Made by a program: the position numbers and the translations under genes. From Lachnospiraceae bacterium (lineage in GTDB: Bacteria; Bacillota; Clostridia; Lachnospirales; Lachnospiraceae): DNA of 56,559 bases. The notes beneath the pieces were generated by a model. The model was given only the letters and a program-made list of their open reading frames with translations, ran no database searches and was not told where the DNA came from. Where the stretch lies: positions 1-56,559 of the forward strand of contig JAEEVO010000008.1 in NCBI GenBank assembly GCA_016290905.1. Direction: 5' to 3'. Positions 33,725 to 41,573 of the stretch are shown here, piece by piece; position 1 is the stretch's first letter, and each line of letters starts with the position of its first letter.

Positions 33725-34389
33725 TGCACAAACGATCTCCTGTGTATGGGCGTCATCCCCAGTTCTTTTATTGCCGCAATATGGGCAGCGGTCCCATAAC
33801 CCTTATTTCCCGCAAAATCATACCCGGGATAAACCTTATCCATTTCCGTCATGAGCCTGTCCCTGGTTACCTTTGCGATTATGCTTGCAGCAGCTATGGA
33901 AATGCTCTTTGCGTCACCCTTTATGATGGCAATCTGTTTTATATCGGTATCGGGAATGTGCTCTGCGTCAACGAGCAGAATATCCGGCACTACCTTTTCC
34001 CCGGTCCTCGGATCCTTCAGATCTGCTATTGCCTTTCTCATAGCGCTGTGTGTCGCCTTCTTTATGTTTATCTCATCAATTACCTCGTTGCTCTCGGAAC
34101 CCAGTCCCACTGCAACCGCTTTTTCCATTATCACATCATAAAGCTCTTCACGTTTCTTTTCCGAAAGTTTCTTGGAATCATTAAGATACAGGATTTCTTC
34201 ATTTTTCGGAAGTATGACGGCAGCAGCCACAACCGGTCCCGCAAACGGACCACGTCCTACCTCGTCAATGCCGCATATAAAACTATACTCAGCATACCTG
34301 TATTCAAACTCCTTCATCATCTCTATGCGGTCCCGCTCAGCCTCAAGCTTTGCAAGCCGCCTCAGTTCCGTCTCCTCTTTTTTAGTCAT
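33718..34389 (-). CDS. rnhB: Ribonuclease HII
   Basis: This 223-residue enzyme cleaves RNA in RNA-DNA hybrids. Catalytic residues are visible in CGIDEVGRGPFAGPVVAAAV (Asp-Glu), DILLVDAEH (Asp) and the later Asp in KVTRDRLM, with NKGYGTAAHIAAI as the C-terminal signature. The N terminus has a charged helical extension of about 40 residues before the fold. I place the start at ATG 34389, 8 nt after GGGGG, rather than further upstream inside the end of rbgA. It lies 55 nt after rbgA, as in B. subtilis. Confidence 0.94.
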   Translation of the reverse strand: MTKKEETELRRLAKLEAERDRIEMMKEFEYRYAEYSFICGIDEVGRGPFAGPVVAAAVILPKNEEILYLNDSKKLSEKKREELYDVIMEKAVAVGLGSESNEVIDEINIKKATHSAMRKAIADLKDPRTGEKVVPDILLVDAEHIPDTDIKQIAIIKGDAKSISIAAASIIAKVTRDRLMTEMDKVYPGYDFAGNKGYGTAAHIAAIKELGMTPIHRRSFVHI

Positions 34390-34444
34390 GACTAAAGCCC
34401 CCATTTTATCGTTTTTCGGTATCATATTTAAATATTGATACTGT

Positions 34445-35359
34445 TTATGGCTCCTCAAGAGTTATTTTTCCGAGCTTCAGACTCCTGAAATCATCTATCA
34501 GAAGCTTTGAAGTTTTTAGCAGATCGACTTCCGCTCCCTTTTTAAGACATCCTCTTATCCGTCCTATTTTTTCCATGATCTCCGCCGGATCCCCGCTGTC
34601 CTCTATCGTATCCTTTACTTCTTCCTCTCCCTTTTCACGCGTAATGCAATATCTTGCATCGAGAACTCCCGGGTATTCTTTCTTTAGTATCCCGATAAGC
34701 TCATAAGCCATATCCTCAGGGAACAGAATATCGTCATTTATCGAACCGATGAATGCGATATGCAGTCCCGTACTCCTGTCCTCAAACTTAGGCCACAGGA
34801 TACCGGGTGTATCAAGAAGCTCCACATCCTTGCTAAGCCTTATCCACTGTTTACCCGTAGTTACTCCCGGCTTGTTACCAGTCTTTGCGACAGCCTTCCC
34901 GGCAAATGAATTTATGAATGTAGACTTTCCTGAATTGGGTATGCCCGCTATCATGGCTCTGAGCGGTCTGTTAAGTATTCCCTTTTTCCTGTCGCGTTCT
35001 ATCTTTTCGGCACAGGCCTTTTTTATTATCTCGGTCGTAGCCTTAACTCCGGCTCCGTTTTTGGAGTTCACCGCATTTACAAAAAAGCCTTTTGACTCGT
35101 AGTAGTTTTTCCACATCTCGGTCTTTTTCGGATCCGCCATATCGGCTTTATTGAGCAGCAATATCCTTGATTTTCCTTTTGCCATCTCATCTATATCGGG
35201 ATTTTTGCTGCTGAAAGGTATCCTTGCGTCAAGTATCTCTATGACAACATCTATCAGCTTGATGTTCTCCTGCATCATCTTCTTGGCTTTCGCCATATGT
35301 CCGGGATACCAGTTGATGTTTGAGTTATCATATCCCTTTACGTTATCGGTCTTGGACAT
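34445..35359 (-). CDS. rbgA: Ribosome biogenesis GTPase RbgA (YlqF)
   Basis: This 304-residue protein is a circularly permuted GTPase: the G4 motif NKADM comes first, then G1 GIPNSGKSTFINS, and G3 DTPGILWP. WYPGHMAKAKKMM at the N terminus is the RbgA signature. It acts late in 50S assembly, at the step that needs ribosomal protein L6. I choose ATG 35359, 8 nt after AAAGG; another ATG is immediately upstream. Neighbours are xseB upstream and rnhB downstream. Confidence 0.93.
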   Translation of the reverse strand: MSKTDNVKGYDNSNINWYPGHMAKAKKMMQENIKLIDVVIEILDARIPFSSKNPDIDEMAKGKSRILLLNKADMADPKKTEMWKNYYESKGFFVNAVNSKNGAGVKATTEIIKKACAEKIERDRKKGILNRPLRAMIAGIPNSGKSTFINSFAGKAVAKTGNKPGVTTGKQWIRLSKDVELLDTPGILWPKFEDRSTGLHIAFIGSINDDILFPEDMAYELIGILKKEYPGVLDARYCITREKGEEEVKDTIEDSGDPAEIMEKIGRIRGCLKKGAEVDLLKTSKLLIDDFRSLKLGKITLEEP

Positions 35360-35409
35360 CATTACCACCTTTACCGTGTTTAACACTGTTAAATTTCTTC
35401 CGGATGTCT

Positions 35410-35628
35410 TTATCCGTTTATGATCTTCAGCTGCTTTTCAACACCCTGAAGATGCTCCTGACATTTCTGAGCAAGCTCGCTTCCCTCGGTATAAAGCTTT
35501 ATTGATTCATTTAAGGGAATGTTCTTCTCCGAAAGCCTGTTGTTTATCTCTTCCATTCTTAAAAGAGCGGCGTCTATGTCAAATGCATCAACTTCTGCTT
35601 CCTGTTCATTTCCTGTTTTCTTTGCCAT
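35410..35628 (-). CDS. xseB: Exodeoxyribonuclease VII small subunit
   Basis: This 72-residue protein matches XseB: DAALLRMEEINNRLSEKNIPLNESIKLYTEGSEL (in parts), the usual amphipathic helix pair of the small subunit that binds XseA. Length is typical. It follows xseA after 79 nt; the gap holds the end of a half-copy palindromic repeat and an AT-rich stretch. Confidence 0.93.
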   Translation of the reverse strand: MAKKTGNEQEAEVDAFDIDAALLRMEEINNRLSEKNIPLNESIKLYTEGSELAQKCQEHLQGVEKQLKIING

Positions 35629-35692
35629 ACCGTTCTCCTTATTCCTTTATTCTTTTATCATAAACTTCCCACATTGTATATCGAAGTTTTAC

Positions 35693-35725
35693 TGTCATCC
35701 TGAGAACTTAAGCCCGAAGGATCTT
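35693..35725. repeat. TCATCCTGAG-type repeat, half copy 3, overlapping the xseA stop
   Basis: TGTCATCCTGAGAACTTA and AGCCCGAAGGATCTTG. On the minus strand the repeat encodes the last XseA residues (KILRA) and its stop codon, so the repeat has become part of the coding sequence. Confidence 0.8.
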
Positions 35726-37222
35726 GTTATCATCAGGAACTACACATGAAACCTTAGTCTCGATCATTCCGTCATGTATCCTTATGTTTAAACTGTCGCC
35801 GATGCCGACTTCTTCAACCGTCTCAACAGGCTTTTCATCCTTAGTGATATATCCGAATCCGTTTATCAGCTTTGCGGTCGGGGATAATCCGTTGAGCCTC
35901 GCCAAAAGCACCTCAAAGCTGTGTTTCTTTTCCTCAAAAACTCTTTCCATCCCGATCCTTATCGAATCCTTTAAGGATGCCGTCCTGTCACCCGCTTCAG
36001 AAAGTTTCTGCAATATGTTCATTCTCATGAATTCTTTAAGGGAACTAAGCTTTTCTAAGCGTTCGTTAAACATATGGACCGGACTGTTCTGCTCCAATAC
36101 GGCTTTTTTCTCCTTCAGCTGCAGCCTGCGCTCATCAAGGATACTGCGCATATTGTCAAGAATACCCTTTTTCAGATACCTGACCCTGTCGAGATCCACC
36201 ATTACATTCGGTATGGTCTCTTCAGCCGCCTCCGACGGAGTTGCCGCACGCTTGTCGGCAACATAATCTATCAGTGTCCAGTGTCCTTCGTGTCCCACAG
36301 CGGAAATGATGGGCGTTGTTGCTTCATATACCGCTCTTGCAATGGCCTCGTCGTTATATACCATCAGCTCCTCATCGGAACCTCCGCCGCGCCCGACGAT
36401 TATGGAATCGAGACCCATCCGGTCAAGCTCCTTTATACCCTTCGTTATGGTACCCGCCGCATCCGCTCCCTGCACGGTAACATGGTAAAGCACAAGCTGT
36501 ATGTACGGATTCCTTTTTGACGCTATCTTGCAGATATCCTTTATCGCCTGACCGTTTTTCGAAGTAATGATACCAACGTTTTTCGGATGCTTCGGTATCA
36601 GCTTTTTATGTGCCTCATCAAAAAGACCTTCAGCCTGCAGCTTAGCTTTAAGCTTCATCAATGCGAGGTTTGCCTTACCGTCTCCGATATTCTCGATGCT
36701 GCTGACAATAAGCTGTGTCCTTCCGCCCTCTTTATAGTACTCAAGACTTCCGCAAAGTGCGACCTGCTGTCCTTTTTCAAGCTTGAATTTCAAAGCCGTC
36801 AGCGCCGTACCTTCCCACATGACACAGGGAAGTATCGCATTTTCATCCTTTATGGCGAAATAGTAATGTCTTCCGTGATGTCCGTCAAAGTTTGTTACCT
36901 CACCCTTTACCATGATAAACCTGAATTCATTTGTTGCATTCACGATCTCGGAGATCATGGTATTTATTTCGGAAACCGTCCTGTATTTGTAAAACGGATC
37001 CGATACATCAGCCTTTAATCCGCTGTAAGAAGTCTCGGCCTTAAGCTTAGGCTTTTTCTGTTCCTCGGATTTATCAACAGGAGCATCATACCAGGCTTTT
37101 AAACCTTCAGGCAACTCTTCGCCGTCATAATACCAGTATTTACCGAGGGCAAACCATTTCGCCCCGAAGCTTTTTGCCTGTTCTTTTTCATTAAAAGGTA
37201 CGTTTAATCTGAAAAAAGCCAT
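35708..37222 (-). CDS. xseA: Exodeoxyribonuclease VII large subunit with N-terminal DUF5710-like domain
   Basis: This 504-residue subunit degrades single-stranded DNA from both ends together with XseB. Residues 1 to about 45 (FFRLNVPFNEKEQAKSFGAKW and KYWYYDG) look like a DUF5710 domain, which is not part of usual XseA. From about 75 the standard layout follows: OB-fold (KGEVTNFDGHHGRHYYF), then the catalytic core (GIITSKNGQAIKDI, VGRGGGSDEELMVYND, SAVGHEGHWTLIDYVAD, RAATPSEAAE) and a helical C-terminal region. Usual length is about 400-450. The stop codon is contributed by a dispersed repeat. Confidence 0.92.
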   Translation of the reverse strand: MAFFRLNVPFNEKEQAKSFGAKWFALGKYWYYDGEELPEGLKAWYDAPVDKSEEQKKPKLKAETSYSGLKADVSDPFYKYRTVSEINTMISEIVNATNEFRFIMVKGEVTNFDGHHGRHYYFAIKDENAILPCVMWEGTALTALKFKLEKGQQVALCGSLEYYKEGGRTQLIVSSIENIGDGKANLALMKLKAKLQAEGLFDEAHKKLIPKHPKNVGIITSKNGQAIKDICKIASKRNPYIQLVLYHVTVQGADAAGTITKGIKELDRMGLDSIIVGRGGGSDEELMVYNDEAIARAVYEATTPIISAVGHEGHWTLIDYVADKRAATPSEAAEETIPNVMVDLDRVRYLKKGILDNMRSILDERRLQLKEKKAVLEQNSPVHMFNERLEKLSSLKEFMRMNILQKLSEAGDRTASLKDSIRIGMERVFEEKKHSFEVLLARLNGLSPTAKLINGFGYITKDEKPVETVEEVGIGDSLNIRIHDGMIETKVSCVVPDDNKILRA

Positions 37223-37245
37223 TCCTGCTCCTTTATACCCTTATG

Positions 37246-37848
37246 TCATTTACTCTTTTTATTCAGCGTACTGATGAAGCTGAATCCGTTCGTCTTTATC
37301 CATGCCTTGCCTACAATCTCTTCCCTTGCGACGTTCCCCATTGAAGTGAAACGGCTGTCCTCACTTGAGTTCCTGTTGTCCCCGAGTACAAAAAATTCGT
37401 CTTCATCCAGAACTATCTGATTTCTTGCAAGTCCGTCAGCATTCATCTTATCGGTTTCTATAGGTTCATCAAGCTTTTCACCGTTTATATAAACATATCC
37501 GTCTATGATCTGAACCGTCTCGCCCGGAAGCCCGATCACGCGTCGTATATAATAATAGCTGTGTTCCTTACCGTCACGTTTAAAAACTATCACGTCAAAT
37601 CTTTCGGGATCGTCCTTCTGATAGCTTGTAAGATTTATCAATACCTTGTCGCCGTCGGAAAGCGTGCCTTCCATAGCCTTTCCGACCATAACCGTCCTCT
37701 CGACACAGTATGTTGTAAGATACCATGCAGCAATAACTGCGGCAGAGAGTATCAAAAGCCACAGCAATGTTTTCAGTACGATCTTGATTATCTTGTTCCT
37801 TGTTTCTTTACGGTTGTAATCAAGATCAAATTGCAAATCGAATTCCAA
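37246..37848 (-). CDS. Signal peptidase I homologue lacking the catalytic Ser and Lys
   Basis: This 200-residue protein has the type I signal peptidase architecture: a membrane helix (about 24-45), Box B region ERTVMVGKAMEGTL (51-63), Box D YYIRRVIGLPGE (99-110) and Box E LGDNRNSSEDSR. In active enzymes Box B is SMxPT with the Ser nucleophile and Box D has KR before VIGLPG with the general-base Lys. Here Ala58 (codon GCT) replaces Ser, Gly61 replaces Pro and Arg102 (CGA) replaces Lys, so I expect no peptidase activity. It starts at TTG 37848, 6 nt after GGAGG, and heads the 13-gene run in the position that lepB often takes beside rbgA/rnhB. No symbol is given because activity is doubtful. Confidence 0.85.
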   Translation of the reverse strand: MEFDLQFDLDYNRKETRNKIIKIVLKTLLWLLILSAAVIAAWYLTTYCVERTVMVGKAMEGTLSDGDKVLINLTSYQKDDPERFDVIVFKRDGKEHSYYYIRRVIGLPGETVQIIDGYVYINGEKLDEPIETDKMNADGLARNQIVLDEDEFFVLGDNRNSSEDSRFTSMGNVAREEIVGKAWIKTNGFSFISTLNKKSK

Positions 37849-38001
37849 AATCTGCCTCCGTATATTTTATACATTATCATGATTTTCAATAAATCAAGTT
37901 ATTTTTGTCAGCCTGCATATATTGCATTATTACCCTAATATACTATTATATATCAAAAATGAAATAATATCAATCCAAAATCAAAAAAAACAAAAAAAGG
38001 G

Positions 38002-38030
38002 TTTTGTTTTTTTGTAAGTTGTGTTATAAT
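38002..38030 (+). promoter_or_regulatory. Probable promoter of pilT
   Basis: A perfect TATAAT at 38025-38030 is preceded at 15-17 nt by T-rich TTTGTT/TTGTTT, a weak -35. A TATAAA 8 nt downstream with TTGTAA is an alternative. The 232-nt divergent gap to the signal-peptidase-like gene is AT-rich; I see no convincing promoter for that gene. Confidence 0.5.
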
Positions 38031-38080
38031 GTTATAAATGTGTTTTACAGAAGGTATTTTTTTGCAGGAGGGTTTACTTT

Positions 38081-39139
38081 ATGACTTTTGAAGAACTGGT
38101 TAAATACGCCAGAGACAACGAATGTTCCGACATTCATATCACTGTCGGCACGAATCTCGCCATCAGAAGATTCGGTACACTTATGATCCTTGACGACGTT
38201 CCCACAGCTGACGAGTCCAGAGAGATGATCTACTCCATACTTGATGAGGAACAGCGTAAGTACGTCAGCACCGGTAAGGATCTTGACGTCGGTGTCATGC
38301 TTCCGGGCGGCAACCGTATCCGTGCCAATATTTATCATCAGAGAAATAATCTTGCAGCGAGTATCCGTCTTTTCCAGAACAAGATCCCGACCTTTGAAGA
38401 GCTCGGTCTTCCTTACGCAGTTAAGGATATGGCTAATACTCCCCGTGGTCTTATCCTTGTTACCGGTCCTACCGGTAGCGGAAAGTCTACAACACTCGCT
38501 TCTATCGTAGAATATATTAATTCGACCACATCACGTCACATCATGACTATCGAGGATCCTATAGAGTACGTTTATCCTCATAACAAAGCCATGATCCATC
38601 AGCGTGAGGTAGGTAAAGACGTTGAAACCTTCTCGGGTGCCCTTCGTTCGGCACTTCGTGAGGATCCCGATATCATCCTCGTTGGTGAAATGCGTGACTT
38701 CGAGACAATTTCCGCAGCTATCACCGCTGCCGAGACCGGTCACCTTGTTCTTTCAACACTGCATACGACATCAGCTTCACAGACGGTTGAACGTATCATC
38801 GACGCCTGCCCTCTTGAAGGTCAGAACCAGATACGTGCTCAGTTCGCAAACGTTATCCGTGGTGTCTTCACGCAGCAGCTTCTTCCCCGTGCCGACGGCA
38901 CCGGTCGTGTACTCGCTACTGAGGTTCTTGTTGCAACTACAGGTATTGCAAACCTTATCCGTGAATCCAAGACCATCCAGATTCCGAGTATGATCCAGTC
39001 CGGTAAGTCACTCGGTATGCACACCATGAACGACGACCTCGCAAACCTCGTTCACTACGGCATCGTCACCAGGACCGAGGCCCTTAAGGTATCCTCCGAT
39101 CCCGCCACACTCCAGAAAATGATCGTAAACGCCATGTGA
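38081..39139 (+). CDS. pilT: Type IV pilus retraction ATPase PilT
   Basis: This 352-residue hexameric ATPase powers pilus disassembly. Walker A GPTGSGKSTTL (near 130), the Asp box MTIEDPIEYVYPH, Walker B DPDIILVGEMRDFETI, the His box GHLVLSTLHTTSA and the C-terminal IANLIRESKTIQIPSMIQ, which resembles the AIRNLIRE motif of PilT, are all present. GGAGG precedes the ATG by 7 nt. It stands alone on the plus strand without other pilus genes, and it uses CGT and CTT codons more than its neighbours, which suggests high expression or a different history. Confidence 0.93.
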   Translation: MTFEELVKYARDNECSDIHITVGTNLAIRRFGTLMILDDVPTADESREMIYSILDEEQRKYVSTGKDLDVGVMLPGGNRIRANIYHQRNNLAASIRLFQNKIPTFEELGLPYAVKDMANTPRGLILVTGPTGSGKSTTLASIVEYINSTTSRHIMTIEDPIEYVYPHNKAMIHQREVGKDVETFSGALRSALREDPDIILVGEMRDFETISAAITAAETGHLVLSTLHTTSASQTVERIIDACPLEGQNQIRAQFANVIRGVFTQQLLPRADGTGRVLATEVLVATTGIANLIRESKTIQIPSMIQSGKSLGMHTMNDDLANLVHYGIVTRTEALKVSSDPATLQKMIVNAM

Positions 39140-39171
39140 TGAAATAGTTACTATCCACAGACAGAAAAATA

Positions 39172-39217
39172 AAAGACCATATTGCAAGCTTGCTTGTAAA
39201 TATGGTCTTATATTTTT
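39172..39217 (+). terminator. Terminator after pilT
   Basis: AAGACCATATT and AATATGGTCTT pair perfectly over 11 bp, with the palindrome GCAAGCTTGC inside, followed by TATATTTTTA. It lies 33 nt after the pilT stop. Confidence 0.75.
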
Positions 39218-39230
39218 ATGGCTATGGAGG

Positions 39231-39311
39231 CTGTTCAAAACACACGAGTAAACATAAGCCGCGCAGCGGCGGCAGACGGCGAAGCCGGCTGGTTTATGAG
39301 TGAGTTTTGAA
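39231..39311. repeat. 81-bp hairpin repeat, copy 1
   Basis: This 81-bp sequence is repeated exactly at 39437-39517. Its ends pair: TTCAAAAC...GTTTTGAA and, with mismatches, AGTAAACATAAGCC with GGCTGGTTTATGAGT; the centre is GC-rich. Each copy is followed by CCTGTGGATAGTAAC. No frame spans it. Confidence 0.9.
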
Positions 39312-39331
39312 CTTCCTGTGGATAGTAACGT

Positions 39332-39417
39332 AACCGAGAAGAAGGAATTTTATTTATAAAATTCCGAGATTCGAGGTGTTTGTAGGATTGCGGGAGTGCG
39401 CAGCACGAAGCAATCCG
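39332..39417 (+). repeat. Tandem-G.A two-hairpin module, copy 1
   Basis: Hairpin 1: ACC-GA-GAA, internal loop GAA/GAGA, stem GGAATTTT/AAAATTCC, then TTC-GA-GGT. Hairpin 2: GGATTGC, internal loop GGGA/GAA, stem GTGC/GCAC, GCAATCC. A copy with different but still complementary stems lies at 42557-42644 on the minus strand. The 401-nt gap between pilT and the patatin gene holds this module, the flanking 81-bp repeats and three copies of GTTACTATCCACAG in both orientations; nothing else is evident. Confidence 0.7.
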
Positions 39418-39436
39418 TTGGTAGTATCAAATCCCA

Positions 39437-39517
39437 CTGTTCAAAACACACGAGTAAACATAAGCCGCGCAGCGGCGGCAGACGGCGAAGCCGGCTGGTT
39501 TATGAGTGAGTTTTGAA
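39437..39517. repeat. 81-bp hairpin repeat, copy 2
   Basis: Identical to 39231-39311 and in the same orientation, 206 bp apart. It is followed by the 15-bp palindrome GGATAGTAACTATCC (39526-39540), which abuts the stop codon of the patatin-like gene. Confidence 0.9.
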
Positions 39518-39540
39518 TGGCCTGTGGATAGTAACTATCC

Positions 39541-40410
39541 TTACAACTCTTTACTCTCTTTCAAAAACCTCTTCAGTTCCTCAAGTCTCTCCGTCATTAC
39601 TCTCCGTCCCATCTGGTAAACGCGGTCGAGTTCACTCGGGTCCCTGACGATACCTTTAATATTCAACGGTTCGGGTGGTCTTACAACAAAAGCCACACCC
39701 GCTTCTTCCCTTCTTGAAACATACAATGTCTCCGCATTATATTTCACATGCCTGTCCTTGGCCGCCTGTATAAAGTTTGGATACTTGTGATATTTCAATT
39801 TCATAAGCATCATATGCTTATTTTTTTCCTTGACAAAACCCATTGGCTGGGTCAGGATGACAACATTCCTGTAATAACCCATTTTTTCAAAGCCCCTTAA
39901 CGGGATCGAATCGGCTATGCCGCCGTCAAGCAGCTTGGTATTGTCAACTGTCACAATCTTTGACAGTATGGGCATGGACGCCGAAGCTCGTATTAGTTCA
40001 AGATCCTCATCATCACCGTTCTCAAGCTTATAATAAACCTCGCATCCTTTTTCAACATCCGTTGCGACGATATAAAACTCCATCGGATTGTTTTTGAAGG
40101 TATCTCTGTCAAAAACGTCAAGCTCATTAGGTATGGTCTCGTAGCAGAATTTCTTAGAGAAAATATTCCCCGTCTTTATGAAATTCCCAACTCCGGCAAA
40201 ACGCTTGTCGTTACAGTATTTCATATTATATCTTATGGCTCTTCCGGGCTGTTTCGACTTATAATTGCAGCCAAAAGCCGCACCCGCCGAAACCCCGATA
40301 GCTCCGTCAAATTCTATTCCGTTTTCCATAAGGACGTCGAGGACACCGCATGTGAACATGCCTCTCATTGAACCGCCCTCCAGAACAAGTCCGATCTTTA
40401 ATTTATTCAT
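39541..40410 (-). CDS. Patatin-like phospholipase
   Basis: This 289-residue protein has the patatin Ser-Asp dyad: oxyanion loop LEGGSMRGMF near the N terminus, GXSXG nucleophile elbow IGVSAGAAFG (about residue 40), and DGG in KLLDGGIADSIPL (about 160). Patatin-like enzymes hydrolyse acyl ester bonds of lipids; this group (YjjU-type in shape) is cytoplasmic with unknown natural substrate. Start ATG 40410 has AGGTGATGCT upstream; the longer frame overlaps rplS and is rejected. It lies just after the rplS terminator. Confidence 0.88.
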   Translation of the reverse strand: MNKLKIGLVLEGGSMRGMFTCGVLDVLMENGIEFDGAIGVSAGAAFGCNYKSKQPGRAIRYNMKYCNDKRFAGVGNFIKTGNIFSKKFCYETIPNELDVFDRDTFKNNPMEFYIVATDVEKGCEVYYKLENGDDEDLELIRASASMPILSKIVTVDNTKLLDGGIADSIPLRGFEKMGYYRNVVILTQPMGFVKEKNKHMMLMKLKYHKYPNFIQAAKDRHVKYNAETLYVSRREEAGVAFVVRPPEPLNIKGIVRDPSELDRVYQMGRRVMTERLEELKRFLKESKEL

Positions 40411-40422
40411 AGCATCACCTTG

Positions 40423-40457
40423 TAAAAAAATAGCGCAGATACATAAGCACCTGCGCT
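40423..40457 (-). terminator. Intrinsic terminator after rplS
   Basis: On the minus strand AGCGCAG, 12-nt loop, CTGCGCT is followed by ATTTTTTT. It lies 23 nt after the rplS stop. Confidence 0.85.
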
Positions 40458-40480
40458 CTGAAGCGTAACCGGTATACTGA

Positions 40481-40828
40481 TTAACGGATAACTTCCTTAA
40501 CCTTAGCAGCCTTACCTGTTCTCTGACGAAGGTAGTTAAGCTTTGCACGTCTAACCTTACCATGTCTTACAACCTCGATCTTTACAACAATGGGTGAATG
40601 TAAAGGCCAGGTCTTCTCTACGCCTACGCCGTTAGAAATCTTTCTGACGGTGAAGTTTTCTCTGGCACCGCCGTTCTGCCTCTTGGTTACTACGCCCTCG
40701 AAAATCTGCTGTCTTTCACGGTTTCCTTCCTTAACGAGTGCATGAACCTTAACGGTATCGCCAACTCTGAATTCGGTGATTTCCTTCTTAAGCTGAGCAG
40801 CTTCGATGTTTTTGATAATATCGTTCAT
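40481..40828 (-). CDS. rplS: 50S ribosomal protein L19
   Basis: This 115-residue protein matches L19, located at the 30S-50S interface: [28 protein letters not shown], in parts, then [18 protein letters not shown] and [17 protein letters not shown] at the C terminus. Codons are biased toward common ones. AGGAGG precedes the ATG. It has its own promoter, a structured leader and a terminator, so it is a separate unit from pyr. Confidence 0.97.
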   Translation of the reverse strand: MNDIIKNIEAAQLKKEITEFRVGDTVKVHALVKEGNRERQQIFEGVVTKRQNGGARENFTVRKISNGVGVEKTWPLHSPIVVKIEVVRHGKVRRAKLNYLRQRTGKAAKVKEVIR

Positions 40829-40847
40829 TTTGAACCTCCTGATATTT

Positions 40848-40924
40848 TGATGTTCTTACTACTTTGTATAAAAACGGTCGGACCGTACCCATTGAAATTC
40901 AGACTCAGTACAGCGGAACATCAA
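40848..40924 (-). promoter_or_regulatory. Structured leader of rplS (L19 leader-like)
   Basis: On the minus strand TGATGTTC (40923-40916) pairs with GAACATCA (40856-40849), enclosing ACGGTCCGACCGT, which is itself a hairpin. The closing stem ends shortly before the AGGAGG of rplS. This fits the idea of an autogenous L19 leader, described for other Bacillota, but I have not compared the consensus. Confidence 0.6.
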
Positions 40925-40939
40925 TATTCACAAAAAATA

Positions 40940-40968
40940 CTTATACCATAAATCAGAAAGTTTTGCAA
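40940..40968 (-). promoter_or_regulatory. Promoter of rplS
   Basis: TTGCAA, 17 nt, TATAAG with TGG before the -10 on the minus strand. The start would be near 40933, giving a leader of about 105 nt. Confidence 0.7.
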
Positions 40969-41006
40969 GTGTTTTTTTATTTTATTTAACATTTCTGTAA
41001 AAATTC

Positions 41007-41429
41007 TTACTTATGCTCCGCTTCAGTCTCGCAGTAAATGCATCTGTAAGTTCTTTTTTCAATATTAGTAAGCCTGAAAATATGCGGAAGCTCCTGCTCG
41101 GTCGAGGTTATGCATCTGGGGTTCTTGCATTTGATTATATTCTTAACCTCTTTAGGCAGCTCTATGTGCTTCTTTCCGATGATCTCGTTATCTTTAATGA
41201 TATTTACGGTTATGTTCGGGTCAATGAAGCCGAGGATATCAAGATCCACATCCAGAACCTCATCAACTTTTATGATATCCTTTTTTCCCATCTTATGGCT
41301 GGTTACATTCTTAATGAGAGCCACGGAGCTCTCAAGGTCTCCGAGATGAAGCGCATTGTAAAGCTCCATTCCCTTTCCGGCCTCTATGTGATCTATGACA
41401 AGTCCGTTAGTAATTCCGTCAATATTCAT
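41007..41429 (-). CDS. pyrI: Aspartate carbamoyltransferase regulatory subunit
   Basis: This 140-residue subunit binds nucleotides and controls PyrB. The N-terminal allosteric domain has GLVIDHIEAGKG, and the C-terminal zinc domain has CKNPRC and YRCIYCE, the four Cys ligands that hold the PyrB interface. Its presence implies feedback control of the pathway by pyrimidine nucleotides. It is the last gene of the pyr operon; a TCATCCTGAG-type repeat lies between it and pyrB. AAGGAG lies 5 nt before the ATG. Confidence 0.95.
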   Translation of the reverse strand: MNIDGITNGLVIDHIEAGKGMELYNALHLGDLESSVALIKNVTSHKMGKKDIIKVDEVLDVDLDILGFIDPNITVNIIKDNEIIGKKHIELPKEVKNIIKCKNPRCITSTEQELPHIFRLTNIEKRTYRCIYCETEAEHK

Positions 41430-41498
41430 GATTTCTCCTTAATGGTGTGTAATCCGTCTGATTTTCGGTATCACAATTAATTTTTGATACTATTATTT

Positions 41499-41557
41499 GT
41501 CATCCTGAGGGCTTTTGCCCGAAGGATCTTAAGATTCTTCACTTCGTTCAGAATGAC
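41499..41557. repeat. TCATCCTGAG-type repeat, full copy 4
   Basis: GTCATCCTGAGGGC-TTTT-GCCC and GAAGGATCTT directly joined to AAGATTCTTC, closing with TCAGAATGAC: the most compact full copy, a hairpin of nearly 60 nt within the pyrB-pyrI spacer. Confidence 0.88.
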
Positions 41558-41573
41558 TCGAGGGAAATTTTAG

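Noticed and set aside
33622-34395. Plus-strand open frame of 257 codons
   Set aside because: It is antisense to rnhB and runs through repeat sequence; no ribosome binding site or recognisable motif.
39140-39540. Insertion sequence remnant
   Set aside because: No frame with transposase motifs and no target duplication typical of an IS; the content is hairpins and short repeats only.
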